The notes beneath the pieces are model-generated. The model had not been told where the DNA came from. It did not search any database and saw only the letters and a list, made by a program, of their open reading frames with translations. This document shows, in pieces, positions 14,169 through 22,925 of a DNA stretch of 64,000 bases. Both the position numbers and the translations under genes were made by a program. This stretch comes from DATMER01 sp040349255 (GTDB lineage Bacteria; Acidobacteriota; Thermoanaerobaculia; Multivoradales; UBA5704): contig JBEQUE010000121.1 of NCBI GenBank assembly GCA_040349255.1, forward strand, positions 1 through 64,000. The letters are read 5' to 3'. Position 1 is the stretch's first letter. Every line of letters begins with the position of its first letter.

Positions 14169-14984
14169 TCAATGCCGGGATGAGTAGCTCATCGTCAGTG
14201 GAATCCAGAGTGGCACGGTGCGCAAGGAACCTGGCTCATTCCTGAGCTCGTTCCAATGGCCAAATCGAAAGCCGACTCGAATGTAGCCGAGCTCGTCAGG
14301 TCCGAGCGGCTGCTCCTCGCCCCCGGCAGAGACGGTGAAGGCCATGTACTGCGCCAGCCGGAAAGCCAGGACCGCGGACGCGGAGACATGGCGCACGTCG
14401 CTGTCAAGATAACCCAGCCGAGCCTGCAGGCCGATACAGTCACAGACGCCCATGTCCACGGCATAGGCAACGCCGACCTCCTGCACGATTTCGACCTCCG
14501 CCTTGTCGTCCCCATCAAAATGATCGTCGCGGAGAGGGACGGAAAGAAACGGTGCGATTCGACCCTGCCCCAGCGGAAACTCCCACACAGCACCGATGCG
14601 AACCGCGGTGCCGGACAGCGCTCTCGGCACTCTCGCCTGTGCCGCCGTGCCGAAGAGACCCAGGCGATGACGTCCCACAGGGATGAGAACGCCTGAATCG
14701 ATCCTGAAGTCGGTGCGGCCGGCCTGATCGATCACCCCGGCGTCGACGGCCAGCCCCAACGTACGATTCGGCACACGGAAGAAGGTGAAATCGATGCTGC
14801 CTCCCGTGCTGGATGATCCTGGTCCGAAATCGCCGCTCCAGCCGAGATAGGTGCTCCGCTCCGGAGCCAGGCCAGGGCGCGTGTCCCGATGGATGAGGAT
14901 CTGGCGAAGGTCCGCATCCGTCGCCTGAGCCCATGCGGAAGCCGGAGTCCACAACAGCAGGATGAGCAGCCAGCGCCTTGCCAT
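14169..14984 (-). CDS. Secreted beta-rich protein, probable outer membrane beta-barrel
   Basis: 271 residues. The ATG at 14984 follows GGAGGTGT, and the protein begins with a signal peptide (MARRWLLILLLWTPASAWA, cut before QA). The rest alternates polar and hydrophobic residues in short strands, with glycines and repeated patterns such as RIGAVWEFPLGQGRIAPF and LGYIRVGFRFG, as expected for a small outer membrane barrel. No family was recognised. It lies between the Rhs/immunity pair and the membrane glycosyltransferase-like gene, all on the minus strand. Confidence 0.6.
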   Translation of the reverse strand: MARRWLLILLLWTPASAWAQATDADLRQILIHRDTRPGLAPERSTYLGWSGDFGPGSSSTGGSIDFTFFRVPNRTLGLAVDAGVIDQAGRTDFRIDSGVLIPVGRHRLGLFGTAAQARVPRALSGTAVRIGAVWEFPLGQGRIAPFLSVPLRDDHFDGDDKAEVEIVQEVGVAYAVDMGVCDCIGLQARLGYLDSDVRHVSASAVLAFRLAQYMAFTVSAGGEEQPLGPDELGYIRVGFRFGHWNELRNEPGSLRTVPLWIPLTMSYSSRH

Positions 14985-15024
14985 GGAAAGACACCTCCAA
15001 GCGATTTTCTTGTTCGCGGAGCCG

Positions 15025-15501
15025 TCAGGGCTCCGGCCGCTCGAGAAGACGGGCAACGTCCGGAAGCTCCCGGCGAAGCTCCAGGACCTCCGCCGGGGTC
15101 AGGCGGAGCGCGGAGTATCCTTCATGTACGATGCTGAAGAAAGTCGGATCTTCGGGAGCCCGGAGAAAGGCCAGATCTTCCGGGAGATCCGGCTGCAGCC
15201 AACTGCCTTGCGAAAAGGACCTCTCCGCCAGAACCCGCATCGCTTCCCGCTCTGCTCGATACAGGAACACCCTGGCAGTCTCTCCGAGAAGCCGCGTGCC
15301 GGGCCACTCGGAAGCCTCCCTGCTGTCCACCAGGAACGGCGCCAGTCTGGCCAACAGATCCTCGGCAGACCCGGACAGGCCGAGATTCCGCCGCACGACC
15401 AGGGAAAAGAACCTCGAATGCCTTGCCAACCAGTCGAGCAAGCCCAGGTACGAGCTGCCCGTAACAGGCAGGAGAAGCTCGTAGGTCGTCAACTCGCTCA
15501 T
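15025..15501 (-). CDS. Candidate immunity protein for the Rhs toxin
   Basis: 158 residues, no signal peptide, helical and acidic composition (MSELTTYELLLPVTG...). Its ATG overlaps the Rhs stop codon by 4 bases (ATGA at 15498-15501), the usual place for the cognate immunity gene of a polymorphic toxin. No family was recognised, so the assignment rests on position and size. Confidence 0.55.
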   Translation of the reverse strand: MSELTTYELLLPVTGSSYLGLLDWLARHSRFFSLVVRRNLGLSGSAEDLLARLAPFLVDSREASEWPGTRLLGETARVFLYRAEREAMRVLAERSFSQGSWLQPDLPEDLAFLRAPEDPTFFSIVHEGYSALRLTPAEVLELRRELPDVARLLERPEP

Positions 15502-18500
15502 GGCTGTTTGACGGGTATGTGCTGCACCGGGCCGAGGTGCATGTGCGGCTTATCCCAGAAGCGGCCGGGGTGTACTTCGGGGCCCCGGACCGGGATCCCG
15601 TGCTCCACGGCCCACTCCTTGAGCACGGTGGCCTCCCCCTGGGTGACTCCGGTTCTCTGGGCCTGCTTCGCCAGCTCCACGAGCGCCTGTTGATCCGGAG
15701 TGAACTTCTTGCTTTCGCGGATGATGCCGGCCTCTACGGTGAAAACTTCCACGCCGGTGCTCACGGCGCCGGTGATCGCCTTGACGGCCGCCACGGCAAG
15801 CCCCGAGAGAGAGTCGATAAGGAAGTTGCCGAGCCAATCGGGCTCCAGAGCCTCCTCCTCCACGGTCGGCACCGAAGGACCTGGCTTGCTTTCAGGTTGG
15901 AACTCGCCTGGGATGACAGGGCCTTCGCCCATCCCGAAATCGTCGCCTCCTCCGTCAAAGCCGAAATCGCCCCCGGATCCGCCTTCGTTCCCGAAGTCGT
16001 CGCCCCCATCCTCCAGGGAGTCTTCGGCGTCCGCTCCGCCCGGGTCGACATAGCGCAGCGGGTTGTCCAGCGCATAGGCATACGAGTTCAGCCTGGCGAG
16101 CGCACCCGTGGTGCCCAGGAGCGGATCCGGGCTGAGAAAGCGCCCCAGGGCAGGCTCGTAGTAGCGCACCCCCATGAGATAGAGCCCGGTTGATTCGTCA
16201 CGGGTCTGGCCCAGATATCGCCGGTCGAGGAGCGAGCAGGCGAAGCAGGGCATCTCGTCTCCGAACGGCAGATACTCGGTGGCCTGGACCAGGTCGCCGT
16301 TGCCGCCCGTGATCGCCACCGTCGAGGAGAGCTCATCCCCGTGCACGAAAAAGGTCTCGGTGCCATTGTCGGTCGTGGTGACGAGCGCCGAGAGCTGCTC
16401 ACCGGCGGCGATCCACCGCGCGGTCCTGCTTTCGAGCGCCGTCCGCCTCACCTCGAAATCGGCGAAGGGTGAATCGGTGACCTCGTCGAGCGGACAGAGC
16501 CTCCTGGCATGTTTCACGGACCGCTGCAGCCGGCGACCGGCGGGAGAATAGAGGAACCGGGTTGTCACATTCCCACGGCGGACGCCGAGGAGCCGCGCGT
16601 TCTCGTCATAGTCAAACCGCGAGCGCGGCTCCCCCTGGCCGCGCTGGATCTCGACCAGGTTCCCGGACGGATCATAAGAAACAGCACGCCCGCCGACCGA
16701 GGCCAGGCGATTCGTAGCCGCCCCGGGCACGGTCGCGAGGACCGACGGCGCCGCGACTCCGACCGTCGTGAGCACGTTGCCACGGTCGTCGTACTCATAG
16801 AAGCGCTGCGCCCGGGAGCCCCCTGGCGCCGTACCGGTCCATGAATTCAGGCGGTGCGCGCGGTCGTAGGTGTAGGAACGGCCGCGTGCTTCCCCTTCGA
16901 AAAGCAGGTCCTTGCTCACCAGGTTGCCTTCGGCGTCGTAGGCGAGCGCCGTGCTCATCAACGGCGTCCCGGTCCCCGCGCGGAGGTCGATGCCTGCGGG
17001 CCGGTGGCGCAAGGCCTCGAAGCTCCAGCTCTGCGACGCGCCGTTGGCGAACCGGGCGCGAGCGGGGCTGCCAAAAGGGTCGAAGCCGTCGTACTCGACG
17101 AGCACACGGTCCTGATAGACCACGCTGACGAGACTGGGGCCGTCGTATTCGTACAGGATGGATGCGTTGTCCGGAAGGTGCCGGAGCACGAGCCGGTCCA
17201 GGGCGTCGTATTCGCTCCGGGCGTCGTACTGATGCCGGCCGATGCTGATGCTTTCGCCGATCACCCGGCCGCGCTGGTCATACCGGAACGACTCGCGAAC
17301 GCCCTTGGACAGCCTCTCGGCCAGCTTCCCCTGCGCCAGCCTCGAAAGGTCGTCATAGCGCGCTGTCACGTCTCCGGTCCCTGGAGGCTTGCGGGCGCCG
17401 TAGTCGGTCTGGATCAGCCGATTGAGCCCGTCATAGGTGAAGTAGGTCTCCTGGCCCCGCGGGTCTTTTTGAAAGATGCGGTTCCCGGCTGCGTCGTATT
17501 CGAAATGCCAGGGACCGCGGTCCGGATCGTCCTGATCCACCAGGTGACCCATTGAGTCATAGACGGCGCGCATCTGATACCCACCCGGGAGCGACATGGA
17601 GACCAGATTGTCGAACAGGTCATAGCCGTACCGGATGTCGAGCGGCGGGCCGCCTGCCTTCGGCGCCTCCTGCACCTCGTGCACGGTGCGTCCGAAGCCA
17701 TCCTTTTCCTCGACCGTCCGGTGTCCTCCCTCGTCCCACAGGGTTGTGAACCAGCCTGAGTATTCCCGGCGCTCCTCTGTGCCGTCGGCGTGCCGGATCC
17801 GGGTGACCCGCCCCTGGCCATCGCGGAAGGTCTCCTCGAAAAGAGTTGGAGATCCGGGCCAGAAGTAGGGCTGCGACAGACGCGCCACTTGTTCGCCCAC
17901 CCCCTCGAACAGGGCGTCGCGCGCGACCTCCTTGCCTTCGGCGGCGCCCTTGACGGTTCGGAAGGTGCGGCCGAAACCGTCGAGATAGCGCGTCTGGACC
18001 AACAGGCCCGGGACCTCGTCGCGGACGCGCTGCCGGCCGGGCTGGCCCAGATCCAGATAGCTCAATCGGCGCACCGCTCCATCCGGGAACCGGACCGCGA
18101 CGGGCCGGCGGAAGGCATCGTAGGCATAGTCCGTGAACCCATGGTTCATATCCTGTCGGCGCCGCAGCAGCCCATAGAGTGGAACGCTCCCGGCGTCGTC
18201 CAGACCAAAATACTCAAAACCTTCGGCAAGCCCGGAGACCGGATACTGGATGCCGGTCAGCAGGGAACCCGAAGCGTCATAGGAATAGAGCGTCACATTG
18301 CCGTTCTGGTCACGCCGGCAGGTCGGATTTCCCTGTGTGTCGTAAGCGAGCCGCACCTCGGGTTGCAGCGCCGCCAGCTTGTCGAGCACCTGACGGGTGA
18401 GATCACCGCGCGTGGGCCGGCTCGTCGAGCCGACCTCGGCACAAGAAGACACCCCGTCGTAGAAGTACTGACTCTCCCGCAGGAGTTGGGCTCCCGAGTC

Positions 18501-21500
18501 CGTAATCAGGAACCAGGATCGCGTCGCCGGCCGATCGAGGATCCAGGCCTCGAGGTTGGGCTGGTAGGTTGACGCGACAGCATGGGTCTCCTTGCTGATC
18601 GAATCGTCGCTCTCTTCCTTTCGCAGCACATTGCCGTGCTCGTCATAGGAGAACCGGCTGGTCCGCATGTGGGGAGAGGATGCCGTGACGAAGCGCTCCA
18701 CCGTCTCGGCGACCGGTGAATAGAAGGAGTACGGCTGATCCAGGTTGACTCGCCGGTAGGTGAAGTCCTTGGTGGAGACGGGCGAAAGCCCTGCCGTGTC
18801 ACCGATGCTGACGCTGCGCTGAATGGGAGAGCCGTCGAGATAGGCCGGGTGAGCATCGCGGTCGGTCCCGTCTCCCTGCGCGAACGTCGTCTCCACCCGC
18901 TCGACGGCCCCTGAAGGGAAGCTGGTCCTGGTGATCGTGCTGGAGGCGAAGCCGGCGAACTCATGCCAGGGCCGCCGATAATAACCGCCGCGATATTCGA
19001 AGGCCGTGGTCTCGGAGAGGCCGAAACCATCGTCGGCCCGTACTTCGCGCAGCACCGGGAAGGCCAGGGGCGAATCGTTGGCGAAGTCGCTTGCCGAGCC
19101 GTACCGGTACTCGTGGATGCCACCGCGCGATCCGACCGATTTCGCCAGCGCATCGACGGCGCGAAACTCGAAGGCTGCCATCTGCCAGGAGCCGTCGGCC
19201 AACCGGCAGAGGAGATCGGTCGATCCGTCACCGGTGAAGTCGCCGGGCATGCAGTGCTGCCACACCGGCAGGGCCACGGCCGGCCCCTGGGTAAGCCTGT
19301 GGCTGAGCCATCCACCCGCGGCCGGTTCCCAGAGAGCCCAGGCATCGGCCCCGTCCTCGCAAAGAAGGCCGGACGTTTCGTTGCCAAAGCTTCCGGCCAG
19401 GCAGCGATTGGCGATCGAGCTCTCGAACGGAGGGCCCTCGCCGGAGAGCCGCTGGGTCACCCACTGCTCGCCCGTCGAGAGCACCAACAACCAGCCTGCC
19501 GCGTCGTGCACCAGAAGATCCGCCTTGGCATCCCCGTTCCAGTAACCCACCACGACCGAATCGCGGGCCGGGAGGGCCAGGTCGGGGCCTCCGGGCCAGG
19601 GGGTGGTCTTCCAGTCATTGCCTTGCGCGGCCGCAACCTTCCAGCCGGCGCCCATCGTGAAACAGGCGAGCTGCGTCGACCGGTTGCCGAGAAAATCGCC
19701 GCTGACGCAACGCTCCGACACCGGTGAAGGGCTGCCGAAATTCTTCGGCACCCAGCCTCCGGCGCGCGGCCCCGACGGCCACTCCTGGAAAGGCAGGGCC
19801 GCGGCGGAGCTCAGCCCCACCGACCACACGGCGCTGTACTTTGCGCAGGGAGCCGTGATTTCGATCTGATACTGGAAGCTGGGCCAGCACACGAAGAGGT
19901 AGCATCGCATCCCTCGAAAATCCCAGCGCGAGTGGGAATCCGCACTCTCCCCGTAAGGCTGAGTGCATTCAGGATGGACCGCCTTGCAAAGCTCATCGTG
20001 GAATCGGCTGATCGGGCGGAAAAGCTCCCAGTCGAAGTAGCCCGACTTGCCATCCTGGCACCGTTCTCCGTACTCGGGATGATAGCAAGCGACATCGAGG
20101 TCTGTATCGCCGTCGAAGTCGCCATTGGCACACTGGTAGCCGAGAGGAGCGCGGACCGCCGGACCGCCTCCCGAGGCGGCGAGCTGCCAGCCAGCCGGAG
20201 TGCTGCGGCGGAGCTCCCAGGCGCCACCCTCGGCATGGCTCATCAGGTCCTCTCCGCCGTCTGAATCGACAAAGCCGGGAGCCACGGTGGCACCGACGTC
20301 GTCCTTCGTCAGGGAGGGAGGACCGGCGAGAGGCGTCGTCTGAAGGGCGCCGCCAGCCGACTGGTATCGGGCCCAGGAGCCCGAGGTCCCCCGGCAGATC
20401 AGCTCGCTGAGGCCGTTGCCGTCGCTGTCCAGGACCGTGCAGTCATGGGTCACGTCAGCGTCGCCGGTGGCGATCCCGGCCGCCGAAGAGAAGGAGAACG
20501 CCGGTATGGAATCGTGATATTCGAACTGGAACCCGGGATCCCGCGCGCCATCGCCCGCTCTTTCATAGACGTCCCGCAGCAGCGACCGGCCGGTGCGCGG
20601 ACTCTGCCGGTACTCGAAGACCAGCGACCGGGCAGGCAGATACCGGACATCCGAGAGCGAGGGAGTGGTCAGGATATCGATCCGGGCAAGGCGCCGCGTC
20701 GCGGAGAGCGGCCAGGTGCCGGGATAGGTCGTGCGGAGGTCCGGCCGGTCCTCGGAGACGAACCGCAGCAGGTGCCGTGCTGCGCCCAGGGGAGAGGCGA
20801 GATACCGGACCTCGGAGAGCAGGGCTTCATTGCCCTGTTTCGTGTACGTGAGGGTAGCCGAGTGATCGTGGGTGTCCTCGATGCGATCCAGCAGCCAGGA
20901 GATCACCCGCCGCGGGTCGCCCGGGTCCTCGATGCGGGATTCCGCGCTCGATCCGAAGTAGTAGCGGTTCCCGGAGGGATCCTGGGCTTCCCAGGCAAGG
21001 CTTCCACCCTTGCGGACCTGCTTGAAGCGCAGGAAGCTTCCTTCGACGAGCTGCCGGAAATATCCGTTCTGCGCGTCGACGAGCTCCTGCCGCCCACCGC
21101 CCTCGCTGTAGACGAATTCCGACCCTGCCAGATCGAGGCCGAAGCGGTCGTCCCGCGAGATGGACGGCACGTCGAGGGACCACCCGGTGCCGAGCCATCC
21201 GTCGCCCGTCCGGAGGTCGTAGAGCAACGAGATGGGCGGCCGCCAGTCTGAATACGCCGGAGGCAGGGGGAGGCTCAGCGACAGTCTCAGCTCGCCCGTG
21301 AAGCCGCTGGTCGATGGCTCCGAGAGCGTCAGGGGCTCACGCTCCATGGACCCGCTCATGGGCTCCGGCGCATTCCCTCCCGGATCCGGCGGAGGCTCGT
21401 CCGGATTGCCGCCGGCCGCTGCCGAAACCGCCGAGGCTCCGAGCGCCGAGGAGGCCTGCTCTTTCTGCTGAGGAGCAGGCTGTGCCGGGAGCTGCGCGCC

Positions 21501-21602
21501 CTCCGTTCCTTCGGCGACATCCGGCAGACCCCAAACGCCACCAGGCACCACAAACAAGACAAATGTGGCGACAAGCACCCTGCCCCAATTCCATTTTCCC
21601 AT
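15498..21602 (-). CDS. SpvB/Rhs-repeat protein with C-terminal candidate toxin module
   Basis: 2034 residues. The ATG at 21602 is preferred over one 6 bases earlier because GAAGAGG then has a normal spacing. A signal peptide (WGRVLVATFVLFVVPGGVWG) is followed by a proline-rich linker. Next is an SpvB/TcdB-like N-terminal region (GELRLSLSLPLPPAYSDW..), then several FG-GAP/VCBS-type repeats (DSDGNGLSELIC, GDFDGDTDLDVACY, GDFTGDGSTDLLC). Many YD repeats follow, and the Rhs core ends with GRFLSPDPLL...NPLRYVDPGG near residue 1845. The last 190 residues are a Gly/Asp-rich linker plus a unique tip ending WDKPHMHLGPVQHIPV; its histidines suggest a catalytic or metal-binding module, unassigned. Family knowledge: Rhs shells encapsulate the C-terminal toxin. 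The overlapping downstream gene would provide immunity. Confidence 0.9.
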   Translation of the reverse strand: MGKWNWGRVLVATFVLFVVPGGVWGLPDVAEGTEGAQLPAQPAPQQKEQASSALGASAVSAAAGGNPDEPPPDPGGNAPEPMSGSMEREPLTLSEPSTSGFTGELRLSLSLPLPPAYSDWRPPISLLYDLRTGDGWLGTGWSLDVPSISRDDRFGLDLAGSEFVYSEGGGRQELVDAQNGYFRQLVEGSFLRFKQVRKGGSLAWEAQDPSGNRYYFGSSAESRIEDPGDPRRVISWLLDRIEDTHDHSATLTYTKQGNEALLSEVRYLASPLGAARHLLRFVSEDRPDLRTTYPGTWPLSATRRLARIDILTTPSLSDVRYLPARSLVFEYRQSPRTGRSLLRDVYERAGDGARDPGFQFEYHDSIPAFSFSSAAGIATGDADVTHDCTVLDSDGNGLSELICRGTSGSWARYQSAGGALQTTPLAGPPSLTKDDVGATVAPGFVDSDGGEDLMSHAEGGAWELRRSTPAGWQLAASGGGPAVRAPLGYQCANGDFDGDTDLDVACYHPEYGERCQDGKSGYFDWELFRPISRFHDELCKAVHPECTQPYGESADSHSRWDFRGMRCYLFVCWPSFQYQIEITAPCAKYSAVWSVGLSSAAALPFQEWPSGPRAGGWVPKNFGSPSPVSERCVSGDFLGNRSTQLACFTMGAGWKVAAAQGNDWKTTPWPGGPDLALPARDSVVVGYWNGDAKADLLVHDAAGWLLVLSTGEQWVTQRLSGEGPPFESSIANRCLAGSFGNETSGLLCEDGADAWALWEPAAGGWLSHRLTQGPAVALPVWQHCMPGDFTGDGSTDLLCRLADGSWQMAAFEFRAVDALAKSVGSRGGIHEYRYGSASDFANDSPLAFPVLREVRADDGFGLSETTAFEYRGGYYRRPWHEFAGFASSTITRTSFPSGAVERVETTFAQGDGTDRDAHPAYLDGSPIQRSVSIGDTAGLSPVSTKDFTYRRVNLDQPYSFYSPVAETVERFVTASSPHMRTSRFSYDEHGNVLRKEESDDSISKETHAVASTYQPNLEAWILDRPATRSWFLITDSGAQLLRESQYFYDGVSSCAEVGSTSRPTRGDLTRQVLDKLAALQPEVRLAYDTQGNPTCRRDQNGNVTLYSYDASGSLLTGIQYPVSGLAEGFEYFGLDDAGSVPLYGLLRRRQDMNHGFTDYAYDAFRRPVAVRFPDGAVRRLSYLDLGQPGRQRVRDEVPGLLVQTRYLDGFGRTFRTVKGAAEGKEVARDALFEGVGEQVARLSQPYFWPGSPTLFEETFRDGQGRVTRIRHADGTEERREYSGWFTTLWDEGGHRTVEEKDGFGRTVHEVQEAPKAGGPPLDIRYGYDLFDNLVSMSLPGGYQMRAVYDSMGHLVDQDDPDRGPWHFEYDAAGNRIFQKDPRGQETYFTYDGLNRLIQTDYGARKPPGTGDVTARYDDLSRLAQGKLAERLSKGVRESFRYDQRGRVIGESISIGRHQYDARSEYDALDRLVLRHLPDNASILYEYDGPSLVSVVYQDRVLVEYDGFDPFGSPARARFANGASQSWSFEALRHRPAGIDLRAGTGTPLMSTALAYDAEGNLVSKDLLFEGEARGRSYTYDRAHRLNSWTGTAPGGSRAQRFYEYDDRGNVLTTVGVAAPSVLATVPGAATNRLASVGGRAVSYDPSGNLVEIQRGQGEPRSRFDYDENARLLGVRRGNVTTRFLYSPAGRRLQRSVKHARRLCPLDEVTDSPFADFEVRRTALESRTARWIAAGEQLSALVTTTDNGTETFFVHGDELSSTVAITGGNGDLVQATEYLPFGDEMPCFACSLLDRRYLGQTRDESTGLYLMGVRYYEPALGRFLSPDPLLGTTGALARLNSYAYALDNPLRYVDPGGADAEDSLEDGGDDFGNEGGSGGDFGFDGGGDDFGMGEGPVIPGEFQPESKPGPSVPTVEEEALEPDWLGNFLIDSLSGLAVAAVKAITGAVSTGVEVFTVEAGIIRESKKFTPDQQALVELAKQAQRTGVTQGEATVLKEWAVEHGIPVRGPEVHPGRFWDKPHMHLGPVQHIPVKQP

Positions 21603-21695
21603 GTGCATGGCCTCTTCGACGCCGGATCTTACAATGGCCGACGGCAGGAACCTAGAGTGGGTACACCGGCCCCCCTTGCCTTATAATTGGAGCGA

Positions 21696-22178
21696 ATGAC
21701 GAAAGCCAGGATTCTACGAGCACTTCTCTATATGGCAATAGCCGGGGCAGGGCTCCTGCTGATCCTTCTATTCAGGATCTACGTCTCCGTTCCCTTTGCC
21801 GAGGAAGAGATCACGGACATAACCCTCGCCCAGGAAAAGCAGCTCGAGATGTACTCGGAGATGATCAAGCTGCTGATCACGCTGAGCACCTTCCTGTTCG
21901 GCGCGATCGGAGCCATGTTCGCTCATTTTTATGAAGCCAAACAGACGCCACGGCCTCAGATGTTTCTCGCCTTTGCGGGAATTGCCCTGGCCAGCGCCTC
22001 GATTCTATGCGGCTATCTTTCCTACGAACGCGTGGTCTGGATGCTCGATATCAAGGTGTTCAATCTCTCCGAGCCCCATATAGCCTGGGCTTCCCGTCTG
22101 CAATTTCTCCTGTTTCTCGCATCCGCCATGATCGCAGCAATCTTTGGCTACCGCGCCACCGAGGAGGGAGCAAGATGA
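21696..22178 (+). CDS. Four-TM membrane protein of unknown function, first gene of the CHAT locus
   Basis: 160 residues. ATG at 21696 with GGAG just upstream; TATAAT at 21682-21687 lies so close that a very short or leaderless mRNA is possible. Four hydrophobic segments are visible at about residues 8-28, 58-78, 92-112 and 130-150, with an acidic/amphipathic stretch (EEEITDITLAQEKQLEM) between the first two. Its stop overlaps the next start (ATGA), so it is co-expressed with the PEGA lipoprotein and probably the CHAT protease. No family recognised. Confidence 0.75.
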   Translation: MTKARILRALLYMAIAGAGLLLILLFRIYVSVPFAEEEITDITLAQEKQLEMYSEMIKLLITLSTFLFGAIGAMFAHFYEAKQTPRPQMFLAFAGIALASASILCGYLSYERVVWMLDIKVFNLSEPHIAWASRLQFLLFLASAMIAAIFGYRATEEGAR

Positions 22179-22885
22179 AATACATGGCCGTTCTCTTCAG
22201 CCTTACCGTCCTGATGACAAATGGAAGCTGCACGGCTCACCGGCCCAGCAATAAGTTCGGAGTGCCTTCGCCAGTCGAGCAGAGTATCCGGACATGGCAG
22301 GACGACAACAACATTGACCTAAGCGAGAGCGCCTTCGCACTCCTGGTCGAGCAGGCTGGCGAGGATTGCTCCAACTGCATGACGACCTATCACTACGGCC
22401 AGGGCGATCCATCCAAGGCCGGAGCCTCCGAGCACGCCACCACCCACGCCGGCACGGAAAGCGGAGTGAAGGACCCTGCCATGACCGGTACCTCCGCCAG
22501 CACGCCCGTCGTCCCACCGCCGAGCGAGATGCGCTATGCGTTGTACGACTACTACCTCGATCAACTTCGCGACCTGAAGAGGCAGAAAGGAGGAAGGTCG
22601 GTCATCGAAGCTGCCGACATCAAGAGCTACACCTTTACCTCTTTCCTGCGCGATATCGGCTTCGGCGGCGGAGCCATGGCGAAGCTTTTCGTACAGTCGA
22701 GGCCCGTCACGGCCCCGATCATCATCAATGGAAAGCGGAAAGGATTCACCAACAAGAGGTTCGTCGTGGAGGCGGGAGACCATCGAGTCGAGGTGAGGGA
22801 CCCCCAGTCCGGACTGAACTGCGACCTCCTCGTGAAGCTTGGCGAGTTCGAGTCGAAGACCGTGGTTTGCGAGCCGCCGCATTGA
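22175..22885 (+). CDS. Lipoprotein-like protein with C-terminal PEGA-type domain
   Basis: 236 residues, ATG overlapping the upstream stop. The N-terminus (MKYMAVLFSLTVLMTNGSC) looks like a lipoprotein signal with Cys19 as the lipidated residue. The middle is low-complexity and carries a CSNC motif. The last 70 residues (PIIINGKRKGFTNKRFVVEAGDHRVEV) resemble the PEGA surface-layer domain. It is sandwiched between a 4-TM protein and a TPR-CHAT protein, so an envelope partner of that protease is plausible. Confidence 0.65.
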   Translation: MKYMAVLFSLTVLMTNGSCTAHRPSNKFGVPSPVEQSIRTWQDDNNIDLSESAFALLVEQAGEDCSNCMTTYHYGQGDPSKAGASEHATTHAGTESGVKDPAMTGTSASTPVVPPPSEMRYALYDYYLDQLRDLKRQKGGRSVIEAADIKSYTFTSFLRDIGFGGGAMAKLFVQSRPVTAPIIINGKRKGFTNKRFVVEAGDHRVEVRDPQSGLNCDLLVKLGEFESKTVVCEPPH

Positions 22886-22925
22886 GCCGGCGTCTTTGTT
22901 CTCGTGATATGCTTTTTTCACGGCC

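Noticed and set aside
14130..14172. TTG start for the membrane glycosyltransferase-like gene
   Set aside because: It overlaps the upstream stop as TTGA but has no ribosome site, while the ATG at 14130 has GGAGAG; kept only as an alternative.
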